DNA of 33,192 bases, from assembly GCA_029936965.1 (NCBI GenBank), contig JAPYRG010000019.1, positions 6,168 through 39,359 on the forward strand, in the 5' to 3' direction. Shown here piece after piece: positions 24,540-32,149 of the stretch. How positions within the stretch are numbered: the stretch's first letter is position 1; every line of letters starts with the position of its first letter. The stretch is from Fidelibacterota bacterium. Lineage in GTDB: Bacteria; Fidelibacterota; Marinisomatia; Marinisomatales; TCS55. A model generated the notes under the pieces. The model did not search any database and was not told where the DNA came from. It worked only from the letters and a program-made list of their open reading frames with translations. The position numbers and the translations under genes are program-made.

Positions 24540-25478
24540 ATGAGAAGTTATATCATGATCGTCGTTATTTTATTTTCATCAATTTATGGATCAGACTATG
24601 CAAGTTATTCCGGTGCATTTTTACGGATGGGTACTTCTGCTAGATCATTAGCGATGGGAAGTGGTTTTACAGCAGAAATTGATCAGGGGTTTGCTGCGTA
24701 TCATAACCCTGCGACTCTGGCGTTTATTAATAAAAGACAAATTGGGTTTTCTTATCATTCATTAAATCTTGATCGAAGGCTTATGATGTCAAGTATATCT
24801 ACCAGCTTACCTCCTACTGCAGGGCTGGGTGTTGCTTGGATAAGTAGTGGAGTTGATAATATTCAAGGTCGCTCAACTTCTGGATATAAAACGCAAGAGT
24901 TGTCAACAAGTGAAGATGCAATATTTATCAGTTTTGGACAAAGAATTACTCCTTGGCTTTCACTTGGTATCAATGTGAAAATACTAAACCATCAACTTCC
25001 AATGAATGAGAGTCAATTAGCTGGAAAAGGGACTGGATTTGATATTGGATTTATGCTACTATCAGAAGAAAAATTAAACTTTGCTTTTGTTATTAAAGAT
25101 TTAAACACTAATTATCAATGGAATACCGGACAAGTCCTTGAAGGAGAGGGACGTATTTATAAAGAATCTTTTCCAACTATGTATCATTTTGGAACAACAT
25201 TTACTTTTCAACAAATTTATATTGTAGGTGATATTGGCGTTGTAGCTAATCAGAAAGAAATATTAGGCACTAAATTAAGATTGGGTGGAGAATATCGTTT
25301 TTCTGATAAATATTTTATTCGTGGTGGATTTGGTGATTCAAGATTTTCTTTAGGAGCAGGATTAAATTTTACTTTTTTGAAAACAAATGATGCATTTTTT
25401 GATTATGCTGTAGTAGCGGAACCTCATTCCGTTTCCCAAGGATTAATTCATGTGTTTACATATGCTTTTAATTTCTAG
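24540..25478 (+). CDS. PorV/PorQ-family outer-membrane protein (T9SS accessory barrel), PorV-like
   Basis: Outer-membrane barrel of 312 residues, FadL-like in type. A signal peptide (1-17, ending SIYG) is followed directly by the family signature 'GAFLRMGTSARSLAMG' (25-40) and 'FAAYHNPATLAF' (51-62). The rest alternates barrel strands, such as 'QIGFSYHSLNL', 'LGVAWISSGVDNI', 'ISFGQRITPWLSLGINVKIL' and 'LRLGGEYRFSDKYFIRGGFG'. In Bacteroidota, PorV binds T9SS cargo at the SprA channel and shuttles it to the attachment complex, so its presence four genes after sprA fits a dedicated secretion operon. The ATG immediately follows the TAG of the propeller gene. I call it PorV-like because of the FLRMG..AR..AMG motif; orthology to PorV itself is not proven. 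Confidence 0.87.
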   Translation: MRSYIMIVVILFSSIYGSDYASYSGAFLRMGTSARSLAMGSGFTAEIDQGFAAYHNPATLAFINKRQIGFSYHSLNLDRRLMMSSISTSLPPTAGLGVAWISSGVDNIQGRSTSGYKTQELSTSEDAIFISFGQRITPWLSLGINVKILNHQLPMNESQLAGKGTGFDIGFMLLSEEKLNFAFVIKDLNTNYQWNTGQVLEGEGRIYKESFPTMYHFGTTFTFQQIYIVGDIGVVANQKEILGTKLRLGGEYRFSDKYFIRGGFGDSRFSLGAGLNFTFLKTNDAFFDYAVVAEPHSVSQGLIHVFTYAFNF

Positions 25479-26337
25479 ACATATTTTATATTTATTTATC
25501 TTTGTTAGTTTTGGATACAGCTTAGGCACACAATTTTTATCTGTTCCATCAAGTGCAATAGAATTAGCATTTGGCCCCAGTCCTCTTTTTGGTAGTTTAA
25601 CGCTAAATAATCCTGCATTGCTTAATGCTCCATCCCAAGGAGTTGCATTGAATATTTCTTATGGATCTTGGTTGAATAATATTTCAAACTCATCTTTTTC
25701 TTTAGCATCAAAAATAGGTCGTGGAAATATTGGGTTAAATATCAGGCATATGGGGGTCAGCGATCTTGAGCTTAGAAGCAACCGGCCCACAGATCACCCA
25801 TTAGCAACTTTTAGCTCAAGTTCATTCGCTGCGGCTAGCAGTTATTCCCAAACTTATGGGGCTATAACCATTGGAGCCACTGTTCGCTATATATTAATTC
25901 AATTATACACAGAAAATGTTTCTGGAATGACATTTGATGGAGGGATTACACGTTCTTTTGGCAAGAACATTGATTTAGGTTTTTCTATATTAAATACAGG
26001 ATTTATTAATAATACAGATAGTTATAACCCAGTTCTTCCACTTCGTTTTTTATCAGCACTATCCTATCAATTTCCTGCATCAAAATGGGGACATAAAATT
26101 TGTTTATCAGCGGAAAAATCGTCGCTTGTTAATGGATCAATTATTCGAGTTGCCAGTGAAACAAAATTTGAAAAGTTTGATCTTCGCTTTGGAACGCAGT
26201 CTTCAAATGAAGTAACAGTTGTTTCTGGTGGTTTTGGGATTCGATTAGGATTATTAAATTTTCATTATGGTATTCAGATTGGATCTCAGCATTTAGGTCT
26301 TCCGCAAATGCTTGATATTTCAATAAAATTACCATAA
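25450..26337 (+). CDS. Second PorV/PorQ-family outer-membrane barrel protein, PorQ-like
   Basis: Exported barrel of 295 residues related to PorV/PorQ proteins. The N-terminus is a hydrophobic signal (to about 25). It is followed by 'LSVPSSAIELAFGPSPLFG' and 'LNNPALLNAP' (NNPA at 53-56), the degenerate counterpart of the PorV signature. Strands such as 'GVALNISYGSWLNNIS', 'NIGLNIRHMGVSDLEL' and 'GAITIGATVRYIL' complete the barrel. In Bacteroidota, PorQ is part of the PorU-PorV-PorQ-PorZ attachment complex. The gene overlaps the preceding PorV-like gene by 29 bases. The start at 25450 is favoured because AAGGA (25438-25442) lies seven bases upstream; an in-frame ATG at 25462 is the alternative. 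The stop overlaps the next start by one base (TAATG), so translation is coupled in both directions. Confidence 0.78.
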   Translation: MCLHMLLISRHILYLFIFVSFGYSLGTQFLSVPSSAIELAFGPSPLFGSLTLNNPALLNAPSQGVALNISYGSWLNNISNSSFSLASKIGRGNIGLNIRHMGVSDLELRSNRPTDHPLATFSSSSFAAASSYSQTYGAITIGATVRYILIQLYTENVSGMTFDGGITRSFGKNIDLGFSILNTGFINNTDSYNPVLPLRFLSALSYQFPASKWGHKICLSAEKSSLVNGSIIRVASETKFEKFDLRFGTQSSNEVTVVSGGFGIRLGLLNFHYGIQIGSQHLGLPQMLDISIKLP

Positions 26338-27149
26338 TGCTGTTTAATCGTTTAAAAATCCTTTTTGTTTTAATTATTGTATTATTGTCCGTTTGTATTC
26401 TTCTTGTATTGAAGTCACGAACTGAAGAAACAAAAACCCTTACGGTACCCCTTCCTCAATCAACGCCTATTATTGAAGAAATAACGCTTGGAAATATTAT
26501 CATTATTATTGATGATTTTGGATATAGAAATGATGAAGTGTCTGAAGGGTTTTTAACTCTTGATGCGGATATAACCCTTGCCGTAATTCCAGGACACAAA
26601 AATAGTAAACTATTCTCCGAAAAAGCAAATAAGAGGGGTTATGAGGTTATAATCCATATGCCCATGGAATCTACTGCCGATACGCGTGGTGAGATAGAAT
26701 ACATACTTACTGAGTCTATGACTAGTAGTGAAATTGAACAAAGAGTAGAAAAAGTAATTTCCGAATTCCCAGAAGCAGTGGGGTTAAATAATCACCAAGG
26801 GTCAAAAGCAACTGCTGATAAAAGAATAATGAATATTGTAAGCAATGTATTAAAACGTCATGGAAAATATTTTGTTGATAGTCGAACTACTACCCAAACA
26901 GTTGCGGAGGACATTATGCGTACAAGAGGCGTCCCCACAGCAAGAAGACACGTATTTCTCGATAACGATGATGACATAAATAAGATTCGTGAACAACTAT
27001 ATAAGTTGGTTGATAAAGCAGAAACTAAAGGCAACGCGATAGGTGTTGGTCATGCAAAAAATTCAACTCTTCAAGTATTAAAAAATGAGATTCCAAAGTT
27101 GAAAAAGAATGGCTTTAAATTTCAATTTGCATCTTTCGCTGTAAAATAA
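26337..27149 (+). CDS. Divergent polysaccharide deacetylase family protein (YibQ-like)
   Basis: A 270-residue protein with an N-terminal transmembrane or signal-anchor segment (about 5-25) and a periplasmic domain of the divergent polysaccharide deacetylase family. Family motifs are 'NIIIIIDDFGYRND' (about 53-66), 'ADITLAVIPGHKNS', 'YEVIIHMPMES', 'GLNNHQGSKAT', 'FVDSRTT' and 'FLDND'. The Asp-Asp and His residues correspond to the metal site of NodB-type deacetylases, but the biochemical activity of this divergent group is not established. Relatives often sit beside the periplasmic EnvC/CtpA genes, which are absent here. Its start overlaps the PorQ-like stop by one base, so it is expressed with the secretion genes and may act on cell-wall or surface glycans. 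Confidence 0.88.
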   Translation: MLFNRLKILFVLIIVLLSVCILLVLKSRTEETKTLTVPLPQSTPIIEEITLGNIIIIIDDFGYRNDEVSEGFLTLDADITLAVIPGHKNSKLFSEKANKRGYEVIIHMPMESTADTRGEIEYILTESMTSSEIEQRVEKVISEFPEAVGLNNHQGSKATADKRIMNIVSNVLKRHGKYFVDSRTTTQTVAEDIMRTRGVPTARRHVFLDNDDDINKIREQLYKLVDKAETKGNAIGVGHAKNSTLQVLKNEIPKLKKNGFKFQFASFAVK

Positions 27150-27152
27150 CTC

Positions 27153-28127
27153 ATGCCAATACTATGTAAAGTTCATCGTGGAGATTTTATTGAAAGCATG
27201 CATGTTGGGTTTGTTGTAGTTGTTGATGCGAAAGGTGAAATCCTTTATAGCAATGGTGATGCACATTATTTAACCTGCGTACGTTCTTCATTAAAGCCCT
27301 TTCAGGCTTCTGCATCAGTGAAAGCTGGAGCTACAAAGCATTTTAATTTTACTAAAGAAGAAATTGCGCTTATGTGTGGATCGCATAATGGTGAAGATGT
27401 ACATGTAAATACGGCAATGAGCATGTTGCAAAAAATTGGATATGATATATCGTATTATGAATGTGGCGCTCATTCTCCATATGATAAAGAATCTAAAAAG
27501 GCATTATTATATAATGAGGAGAAACCAAATCCTTTACATAATAATTGTAGCGGTAAGCATGCGGGTATGCTCTCCTTAGCTAATTATTTACAAGAAGATC
27601 CCAAAGGATATACTGATGAAAATCATCTTGTACAAAAGAAAATAATAGAGCAAGTAAAACGTTTTTCTGAACTAGAAGAATTTCCTATTACTATTGATGG
27701 ATGTAGCGCTCCTGTTCCCTTTCTTCCATTATATAATCTTGCTCTTATGTATCAAAAATTTGCCAGCACTGATTATGATGAATTAAATATATTGTATGAT
27801 GCTATCATATCTAATCCATATCATATTGCTGGTAAAGATCGATTTGATACAGATTTTATTAAAGCAATGAACGGGAATGCTGTTACCAAAGTTGGAGGAG
27901 AGGGAGTCCGCGGACTTGGAATTCGAACTTCCAAAGGCGATGCATACGGGATAGCAATAAAAATAATAGATGGGAACCAGCGATGTAATCCAATAGCTAC
28001 AATAGCAATATTGAAAGAACTAAAGTTGATTAGTGAAGAACAAGTAGAAGCTTTACAGATTTATGATAATATCAAATTACAAAATCATCGAGGGATTGAA
28101 GTCGGATCGATTCAGGTAGAATTATAA
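27153..28127 (+). CDS. L-asparaginase II family amidohydrolase (Rhizobium-type)
   Basis: A 324-residue enzyme of the asparaginase II family typified by Rhizobium etli, unrelated to the E. coli AnsA/AnsB fold. It hydrolyses L-asparagine to aspartate and ammonia. Conserved elements are 'VRSSLKPFQASA' with the Ser45-Lys48 pair, 'MCGSHNGED', 'HNNCSGKHAGML' with the Cys-x-x-Lys pair, 'TIDGCSAPVPF' with the third conserved Cys, and 'GGEGVRGLGI' near the C-terminus. These match the catalytic Ser/Lys and the metal-linked Cys/Lys residues described for the Rhizobium enzyme. No signal peptide is present, so it acts in the cytoplasm. It follows the deacetylase-like gene by three bases and precedes the nuclease by two. 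Being in the operon of secretion genes it is functionally out of place, probably a metabolic passenger. Confidence 0.93.
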   Translation: MPILCKVHRGDFIESMHVGFVVVVDAKGEILYSNGDAHYLTCVRSSLKPFQASASVKAGATKHFNFTKEEIALMCGSHNGEDVHVNTAMSMLQKIGYDISYYECGAHSPYDKESKKALLYNEEKPNPLHNNCSGKHAGMLSLANYLQEDPKGYTDENHLVQKKIIEQVKRFSELEEFPITIDGCSAPVPFLPLYNLALMYQKFASTDYDELNILYDAIISNPYHIAGKDRFDTDFIKAMNGNAVTKVGGEGVRGLGIRTSKGDAYGIAIKIIDGNQRCNPIATIAILKELKLISEEQVEALQIYDNIKLQNHRGIEVGSIQVEL

Positions 28128-28129
28128 TA

Positions 28130-29902
28130 ATGTATATAAAATATTTTTTTATAATATGTTATGTTGTAGTAAGTAGTGTTTTATCGCAGTCCAATCATAC
28201 AATTTTGACATACAATCTTTTGAATTATGATGATGAGGATGATCGAGAACCCTATTACCAATTAATTATTAATGAGATTCAGCCAGATATTATTGTTTGT
28301 CAAGAGGTGAATACGGATAATGGATTTAATCATTTTTTAAATGATGTATTAAATATTGCCCAACCAAATGAATGGATGGGAGCTGAATTTACTAATCAGT
28401 CTGCAAGTCAAGATATTGCACTATATTATAAGTCACAATATTTTAATTACATTAGCACATCACTTGTTAATACAGCCCAAGGATCAGGCACAAGGAATGT
28501 GGTGGAATGGGTTCTCGAACATGTAGAATCTTCTGTTCAATTCCGCGTGTACGGAGTCCATTTGAAGGCCAGCTCTGGACAAAGTAATGCCCAGGAACGA
28601 CTTGCTGAAACTACAATCCTACGTAGTTATTTGAATAATTTGTCATCAGGGGCTCATTTTATTGTATGTGGTGATTTTAATATTTATAGCAATAGTTCCA
28701 CATCAGAACCTGCATTTGATATGCTAACAGTTGCTGGAGATAATGTTATTGGTCAACTATTTGACCCTATTAATCGTATTGGTGAATGGCATGCGCCTAC
28801 AAGCGAAACAGGTTCAGAATGTGAATTTGCAGATGTACATACTCAATCTCCTAGAACTACGCAATTTGGAGGTGGAGCAAATGGAGGAATGGATGATCGG
28901 TTTGATTGGATATTTGCTTCCTCTTCTGTGATGGAAGAATCCTATGAAATGACATATATTGAAAATACATATACTGCTTTTGGTAACGATGGTCAGCATT
29001 GTAATGAAGCAATTAATAGTGGTACCAATAGCGCTGTAAGTGAAGAAATGGCCAATGCTATACATGCAGCATCTGATCATTTACCTGTGTTTGCTGATTT
29101 TCAATTTCCAAGCGGAGATGAATCAGATTATCATGTAGTTATTTCGGAAGTAATGCCAAATCCTTCTGCCGTATCTGATTCGTATGGAGAATGGTTTGAA
29201 ATTATTAATATGGATTCTATTACAATTGATTTGAATGGATGGACTGTTATGGATGGAGAAAATGACTCGCATGTAATCAGTTCTAGTATTGAAATCCAAC
29301 CAGGTCAGTATATGGTGTTAGGCCGAAATGGAAATGAAAGTGTAAATGGTGGTTATGTTTCTGATTATACTTATTCATCATTTGCATTAGCAAATAGTGA
29401 TGATGAGATTATATTATTGGATCAAGATGAAAAGGTTGTAGATGATATTTCTTATGGAGAAACATTTCCCTATTCAAGCGGTGTTTCCATGTATCTGATC
29501 GATCATACTAGCGATAATACTATCGATTCTAATTGGGTAGCATCATCAATGTTGTATGGTGATGGAGATTTGGGTACACCTGGAAGAGCTTGGAATGATA
29601 GCATTGTAGTTTCTACAATAAATGATCATTTATTGCCTAATGAGTTTGAATTATACGCACCATATCCTAACCCATTTAATTCAACTACTCAGATTTCATT
29701 TTTAGTAAATCATACAACTTTTGTTTCACTAAATATCTACGATATTAATGGAAGATTAGTGCAAAATATTTATCATGCAAAAACGACTCCTGGATATTAT
29801 CAATCCATATGGGAAGCAAATAATGCACCAAGTGGTATATACTTTCTTTCACTTGAATCTGAAAAGAAAATAATAACACATAAATTGATGTTAATGAAAT
29901 AA
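28130..29902 (+). CDS. Extracellular endonuclease/exonuclease/phosphatase-family nuclease with lamin-tail and T9SS sorting domains
   Basis: Secreted nuclease-like protein of 590 residues. A signal peptide (1-19, ending SVLS) precedes Gln20. The EEP domain (about 22-325) keeps its metal and catalytic motifs: 'TYNLLNY', 'VCQEVN', 'YGVHLKASSG', 'VCGDFNIY' and 'SDHLPVFADF'. A lamin-tail domain (about 335-450, 'ISEVMPNPS', 'EWFEIINM', 'LNGWTVMD') follows, as in many extracellular nucleases. The C-terminus (about 505-590) is a type A T9SS sorting module: 'LYAPYPNPFNSTTQISF', 'SLNIYDINGRLV' and 'SGIYFLSLES...KLMLMK'. It is therefore a likely cargo of the SprA channel, probably degrading extracellular DNA or phosphodiesters for nutrient gain. 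It is the last gene of the dense sprA cluster; an 83-base gap follows. Confidence 0.9.
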   Translation: MYIKYFFIICYVVVSSVLSQSNHTILTYNLLNYDDEDDREPYYQLIINEIQPDIIVCQEVNTDNGFNHFLNDVLNIAQPNEWMGAEFTNQSASQDIALYYKSQYFNYISTSLVNTAQGSGTRNVVEWVLEHVESSVQFRVYGVHLKASSGQSNAQERLAETTILRSYLNNLSSGAHFIVCGDFNIYSNSSTSEPAFDMLTVAGDNVIGQLFDPINRIGEWHAPTSETGSECEFADVHTQSPRTTQFGGGANGGMDDRFDWIFASSSVMEESYEMTYIENTYTAFGNDGQHCNEAINSGTNSAVSEEMANAIHAASDHLPVFADFQFPSGDESDYHVVISEVMPNPSAVSDSYGEWFEIINMDSITIDLNGWTVMDGENDSHVISSSIEIQPGQYMVLGRNGNESVNGGYVSDYTYSSFALANSDDEIILLDQDEKVVDDISYGETFPYSSGVSMYLIDHTSDNTIDSNWVASSMLYGDGDLGTPGRAWNDSIVVSTINDHLLPNEFELYAPYPNPFNSTTQISFLVNHTTFVSLNIYDINGRLVQNIYHAKTTPGYYQSIWEANNAPSGIYFLSLESEKKIITHKLMLMK

Positions 29903-29985
29903 TCCATCCATCCAATCCATTGGTAAATTCGAATACGTTTCATTAATTTGACTTAGAGTATTAGTAGTCCAAAACCGGGGAGAGG

Positions 29986-32127
29986 GTGAATAGATTTTTT
30001 TATATTATAATTGTTGGTATTGTATTGCCATATTTTATTGTGGCACAATCAGTCTCTGATGTGTATGATAAATATACTTCGGTTGGTCAATTAGGCCTTA
30101 CGGTAACTAACTTTGGTGTATTGGGAAATGGGTGGAATAAAATTGATGGAAGAATTCTACCTTCTTGTCAATACAAACAGAATACGGAAATTCTAAGAGA
30201 TCAGGTGGAGCATTTTTCTTATGCTGGTTTATGGGTGGGAGGCATTGTGAATGGACAACGCCGTGTTTCATCCGCAATTGTGGATGGTGTATTTGAATCA
30301 GGTCAGGAAGGGTTTGAATTTTCCGCAGTTAAAAATATTGATATTGAATCTTCTATATCTTCGACTTCTTTGGATTCTATCGCTCAATATTTTTCTCCTT
30401 ATGCCACATCGCATCAGGATTTTAAAACTATGTTTCGTGATTATGGTGCCGAACCATCCGATGATATGAATATTCCAAATCATACACCGCTAGGAATTGA
30501 TGTTAAACTTACATCCTACGCTTGGAATTTTTCTTTTGCTGATGCATTTGTTATTCTGAGCTATACAATAAAAAACCAATCAGATCAGACTATTCAAAAT
30601 TTACATGCAGGCTTATGGACGGATGCTTCTGTTGCTAATATGAACTATACGAATATATATGAGCCTGGAGGAGGTTTTACTTGGTACGATAATTTGGATG
30701 GCTATGATGTTTCAAGCGATGATTCTCAATTTAATCGAGATATTGCATATCAATATGATGTCGATGGTGATGATGGCTGGGCGCAAAGCTATATTGGAAT
30801 AACTTGGCTTGGAGGGAATGTTCCCCGTCCGTATGTGCGATCAAATTATAATCAATGGGTGTGGACTAATTCCAATAATTCATCTTATCCAGTATACAGT
30901 ATGCCATTAGATGATAACGAAAGGTATCAAAAATTATCTAGTTCCGTACCACAGGGAACTGGCCCTGAGTACGGACCAGATGGATATCCAAATGAATCAA
31001 ACAGTTGGATTTTCTTATTTTCAGCGGGACCATTTGGAAGTATTCCGACTGAGGCTGATTCATCATCTTGGGAATTACCTCCAGGTGACTCTTGTAATAT
31101 TGTAATGGCAGTCGTTACTGCAAAATGGAATGGTACTGGGGAAGATTCACCGGAACGAAGAAAAAATTTATATGTGAATGCAGACTGGGCTCAACGAGCC
31201 TATAATGGGGAAGATAAGAATCGTAATAATATTCTTGATCCCGATGAAGATTTAGATGATAATGGCATAATTGATCGATATATACTTCCGGAGCCACCTC
31301 CAGTACCAAATATGGCAATCGATGTAGATGATCAAATGGTTACTGTGTACTGGCAAAAGAATGCGGAAAGTTTTATCGATCCGATTAGTCGTGAGATGGA
31401 TTTTGAAGGGTACCGCGTATACGGTGCTAGAAAAACAATGAATGACTCTAAGGATGAATTTACTTTATTAGGAGAATATGATTTATCTCACCCAAATCAT
31501 ATGGATATTGGATATAATACAGGCTTTGAAGTTATAGAGATTATCAATGAATTTGGAGAACCTGATAGTGTTCAAATTAATGGCTCATTTTATCATTATA
31601 AGTTCGTAAATGATCATGTGAAAAATGGTTGGCTAAATTATTATACTGTTACTGCATATGATCGGGGTGACACAGATGCAAATCTAGAAAGTTTGGAAAG
31701 CTCTATTTATGCAAACAGAAGATATGTATATCCAGGAGTAAAACCTGACCCTGATGATTGGGATGGAGAACCTAGTGTATATCCAAACCCATATAAAGGA
31801 CAGGCGAAATGGGATGGGTATGGAAGCAGATCACAGATGATATGGTTTACTAATTTGCCGGGCAAAGCAGAAATACGGATTTTTACACTTGCAGGTGATT
31901 TAGTAGATATACTTGAACATAATATTGACTATAAAGGAAATGATGTATATAATATTGATGAGTACAAAGCCCCACAATTAAGCGGAGGAGAACATGCATG
32001 GGATTTGATAACAAAAGACAATCAGGCTATTGCATCAGGATTATATTTATTTACAGTGAAAAATTTGGATAAAGAAACTTTATCTTATGGAAAGATAAAG
32101 GAAGGTAAATTTCTTATTATAAAATAA
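29986..32127 (+). CDS. Large secreted protein with calcium-binding-like motif, FN3-like domain and C-terminal sorting module
   Basis: Secreted protein of 713 residues, not assigned to a characterised family. A signal peptide (1-20, ending FIVA) precedes Gln21. A beta-rich N-terminal region (about 30-400) begins 'LTVTNFGVLGNGWNKIDGR'. This is a pattern I associate with large surface proteins of Marinimicrobia and other FCB bacteria, rich in Trp/Tyr/Asp. An EF-hand/dockerin-like Asp repeat, 'DKNRNNILDPDEDLDDNG', lies near residue 409, followed by an FN3-like segment (about 430-560, 'VTVYWQKNAE', 'FEGYRVYGARK'). The C-terminal module (about 595-713) starts 'VYPNPYKG' and ends 'GLYLFTVKN...GKFLIIK', a variant sorting domain. 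The start is GTG at 29986 with GGGGAGAGG just upstream; no in-frame ATG gives a complete signal peptide. Probable T9SS cargo. Confidence 0.75.
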   Translation: MNRFFYIIIVGIVLPYFIVAQSVSDVYDKYTSVGQLGLTVTNFGVLGNGWNKIDGRILPSCQYKQNTEILRDQVEHFSYAGLWVGGIVNGQRRVSSAIVDGVFESGQEGFEFSAVKNIDIESSISSTSLDSIAQYFSPYATSHQDFKTMFRDYGAEPSDDMNIPNHTPLGIDVKLTSYAWNFSFADAFVILSYTIKNQSDQTIQNLHAGLWTDASVANMNYTNIYEPGGGFTWYDNLDGYDVSSDDSQFNRDIAYQYDVDGDDGWAQSYIGITWLGGNVPRPYVRSNYNQWVWTNSNNSSYPVYSMPLDDNERYQKLSSSVPQGTGPEYGPDGYPNESNSWIFLFSAGPFGSIPTEADSSSWELPPGDSCNIVMAVVTAKWNGTGEDSPERRKNLYVNADWAQRAYNGEDKNRNNILDPDEDLDDNGIIDRYILPEPPPVPNMAIDVDDQMVTVYWQKNAESFIDPISREMDFEGYRVYGARKTMNDSKDEFTLLGEYDLSHPNHMDIGYNTGFEVIEIINEFGEPDSVQINGSFYHYKFVNDHVKNGWLNYYTVTAYDRGDTDANLESLESSIYANRRYVYPGVKPDPDDWDGEPSVYPNPYKGQAKWDGYGSRSQMIWFTNLPGKAEIRIFTLAGDLVDILEHNIDYKGNDVYNIDEYKAPQLSGGEHAWDLITKDNQAIASGLYLFTVKNLDKETLSYGKIKEGKFLIIK

Positions 32128-32149
32128 TGCTAGGTAGGAGGAGTTTAAT

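Noticed and set aside
14861-29902. A complete type IX secretion system
   Set aside because: Only outer-membrane parts (SprA, PorV/PorQ types), possible accessory proteins and cargo are present. No GldKLMN/PorKLMN motor proteins, PorU sortase or PorX/PorY regulators are encoded in the window.
29903-29985. Possible hairpin or terminator (CCAAT-CC-ATTGG) between the nuclease and the next secreted protein
   Set aside because: The five-base stem has a two-base loop and no T-run; too weak to call, so whether the operon ends here is open.
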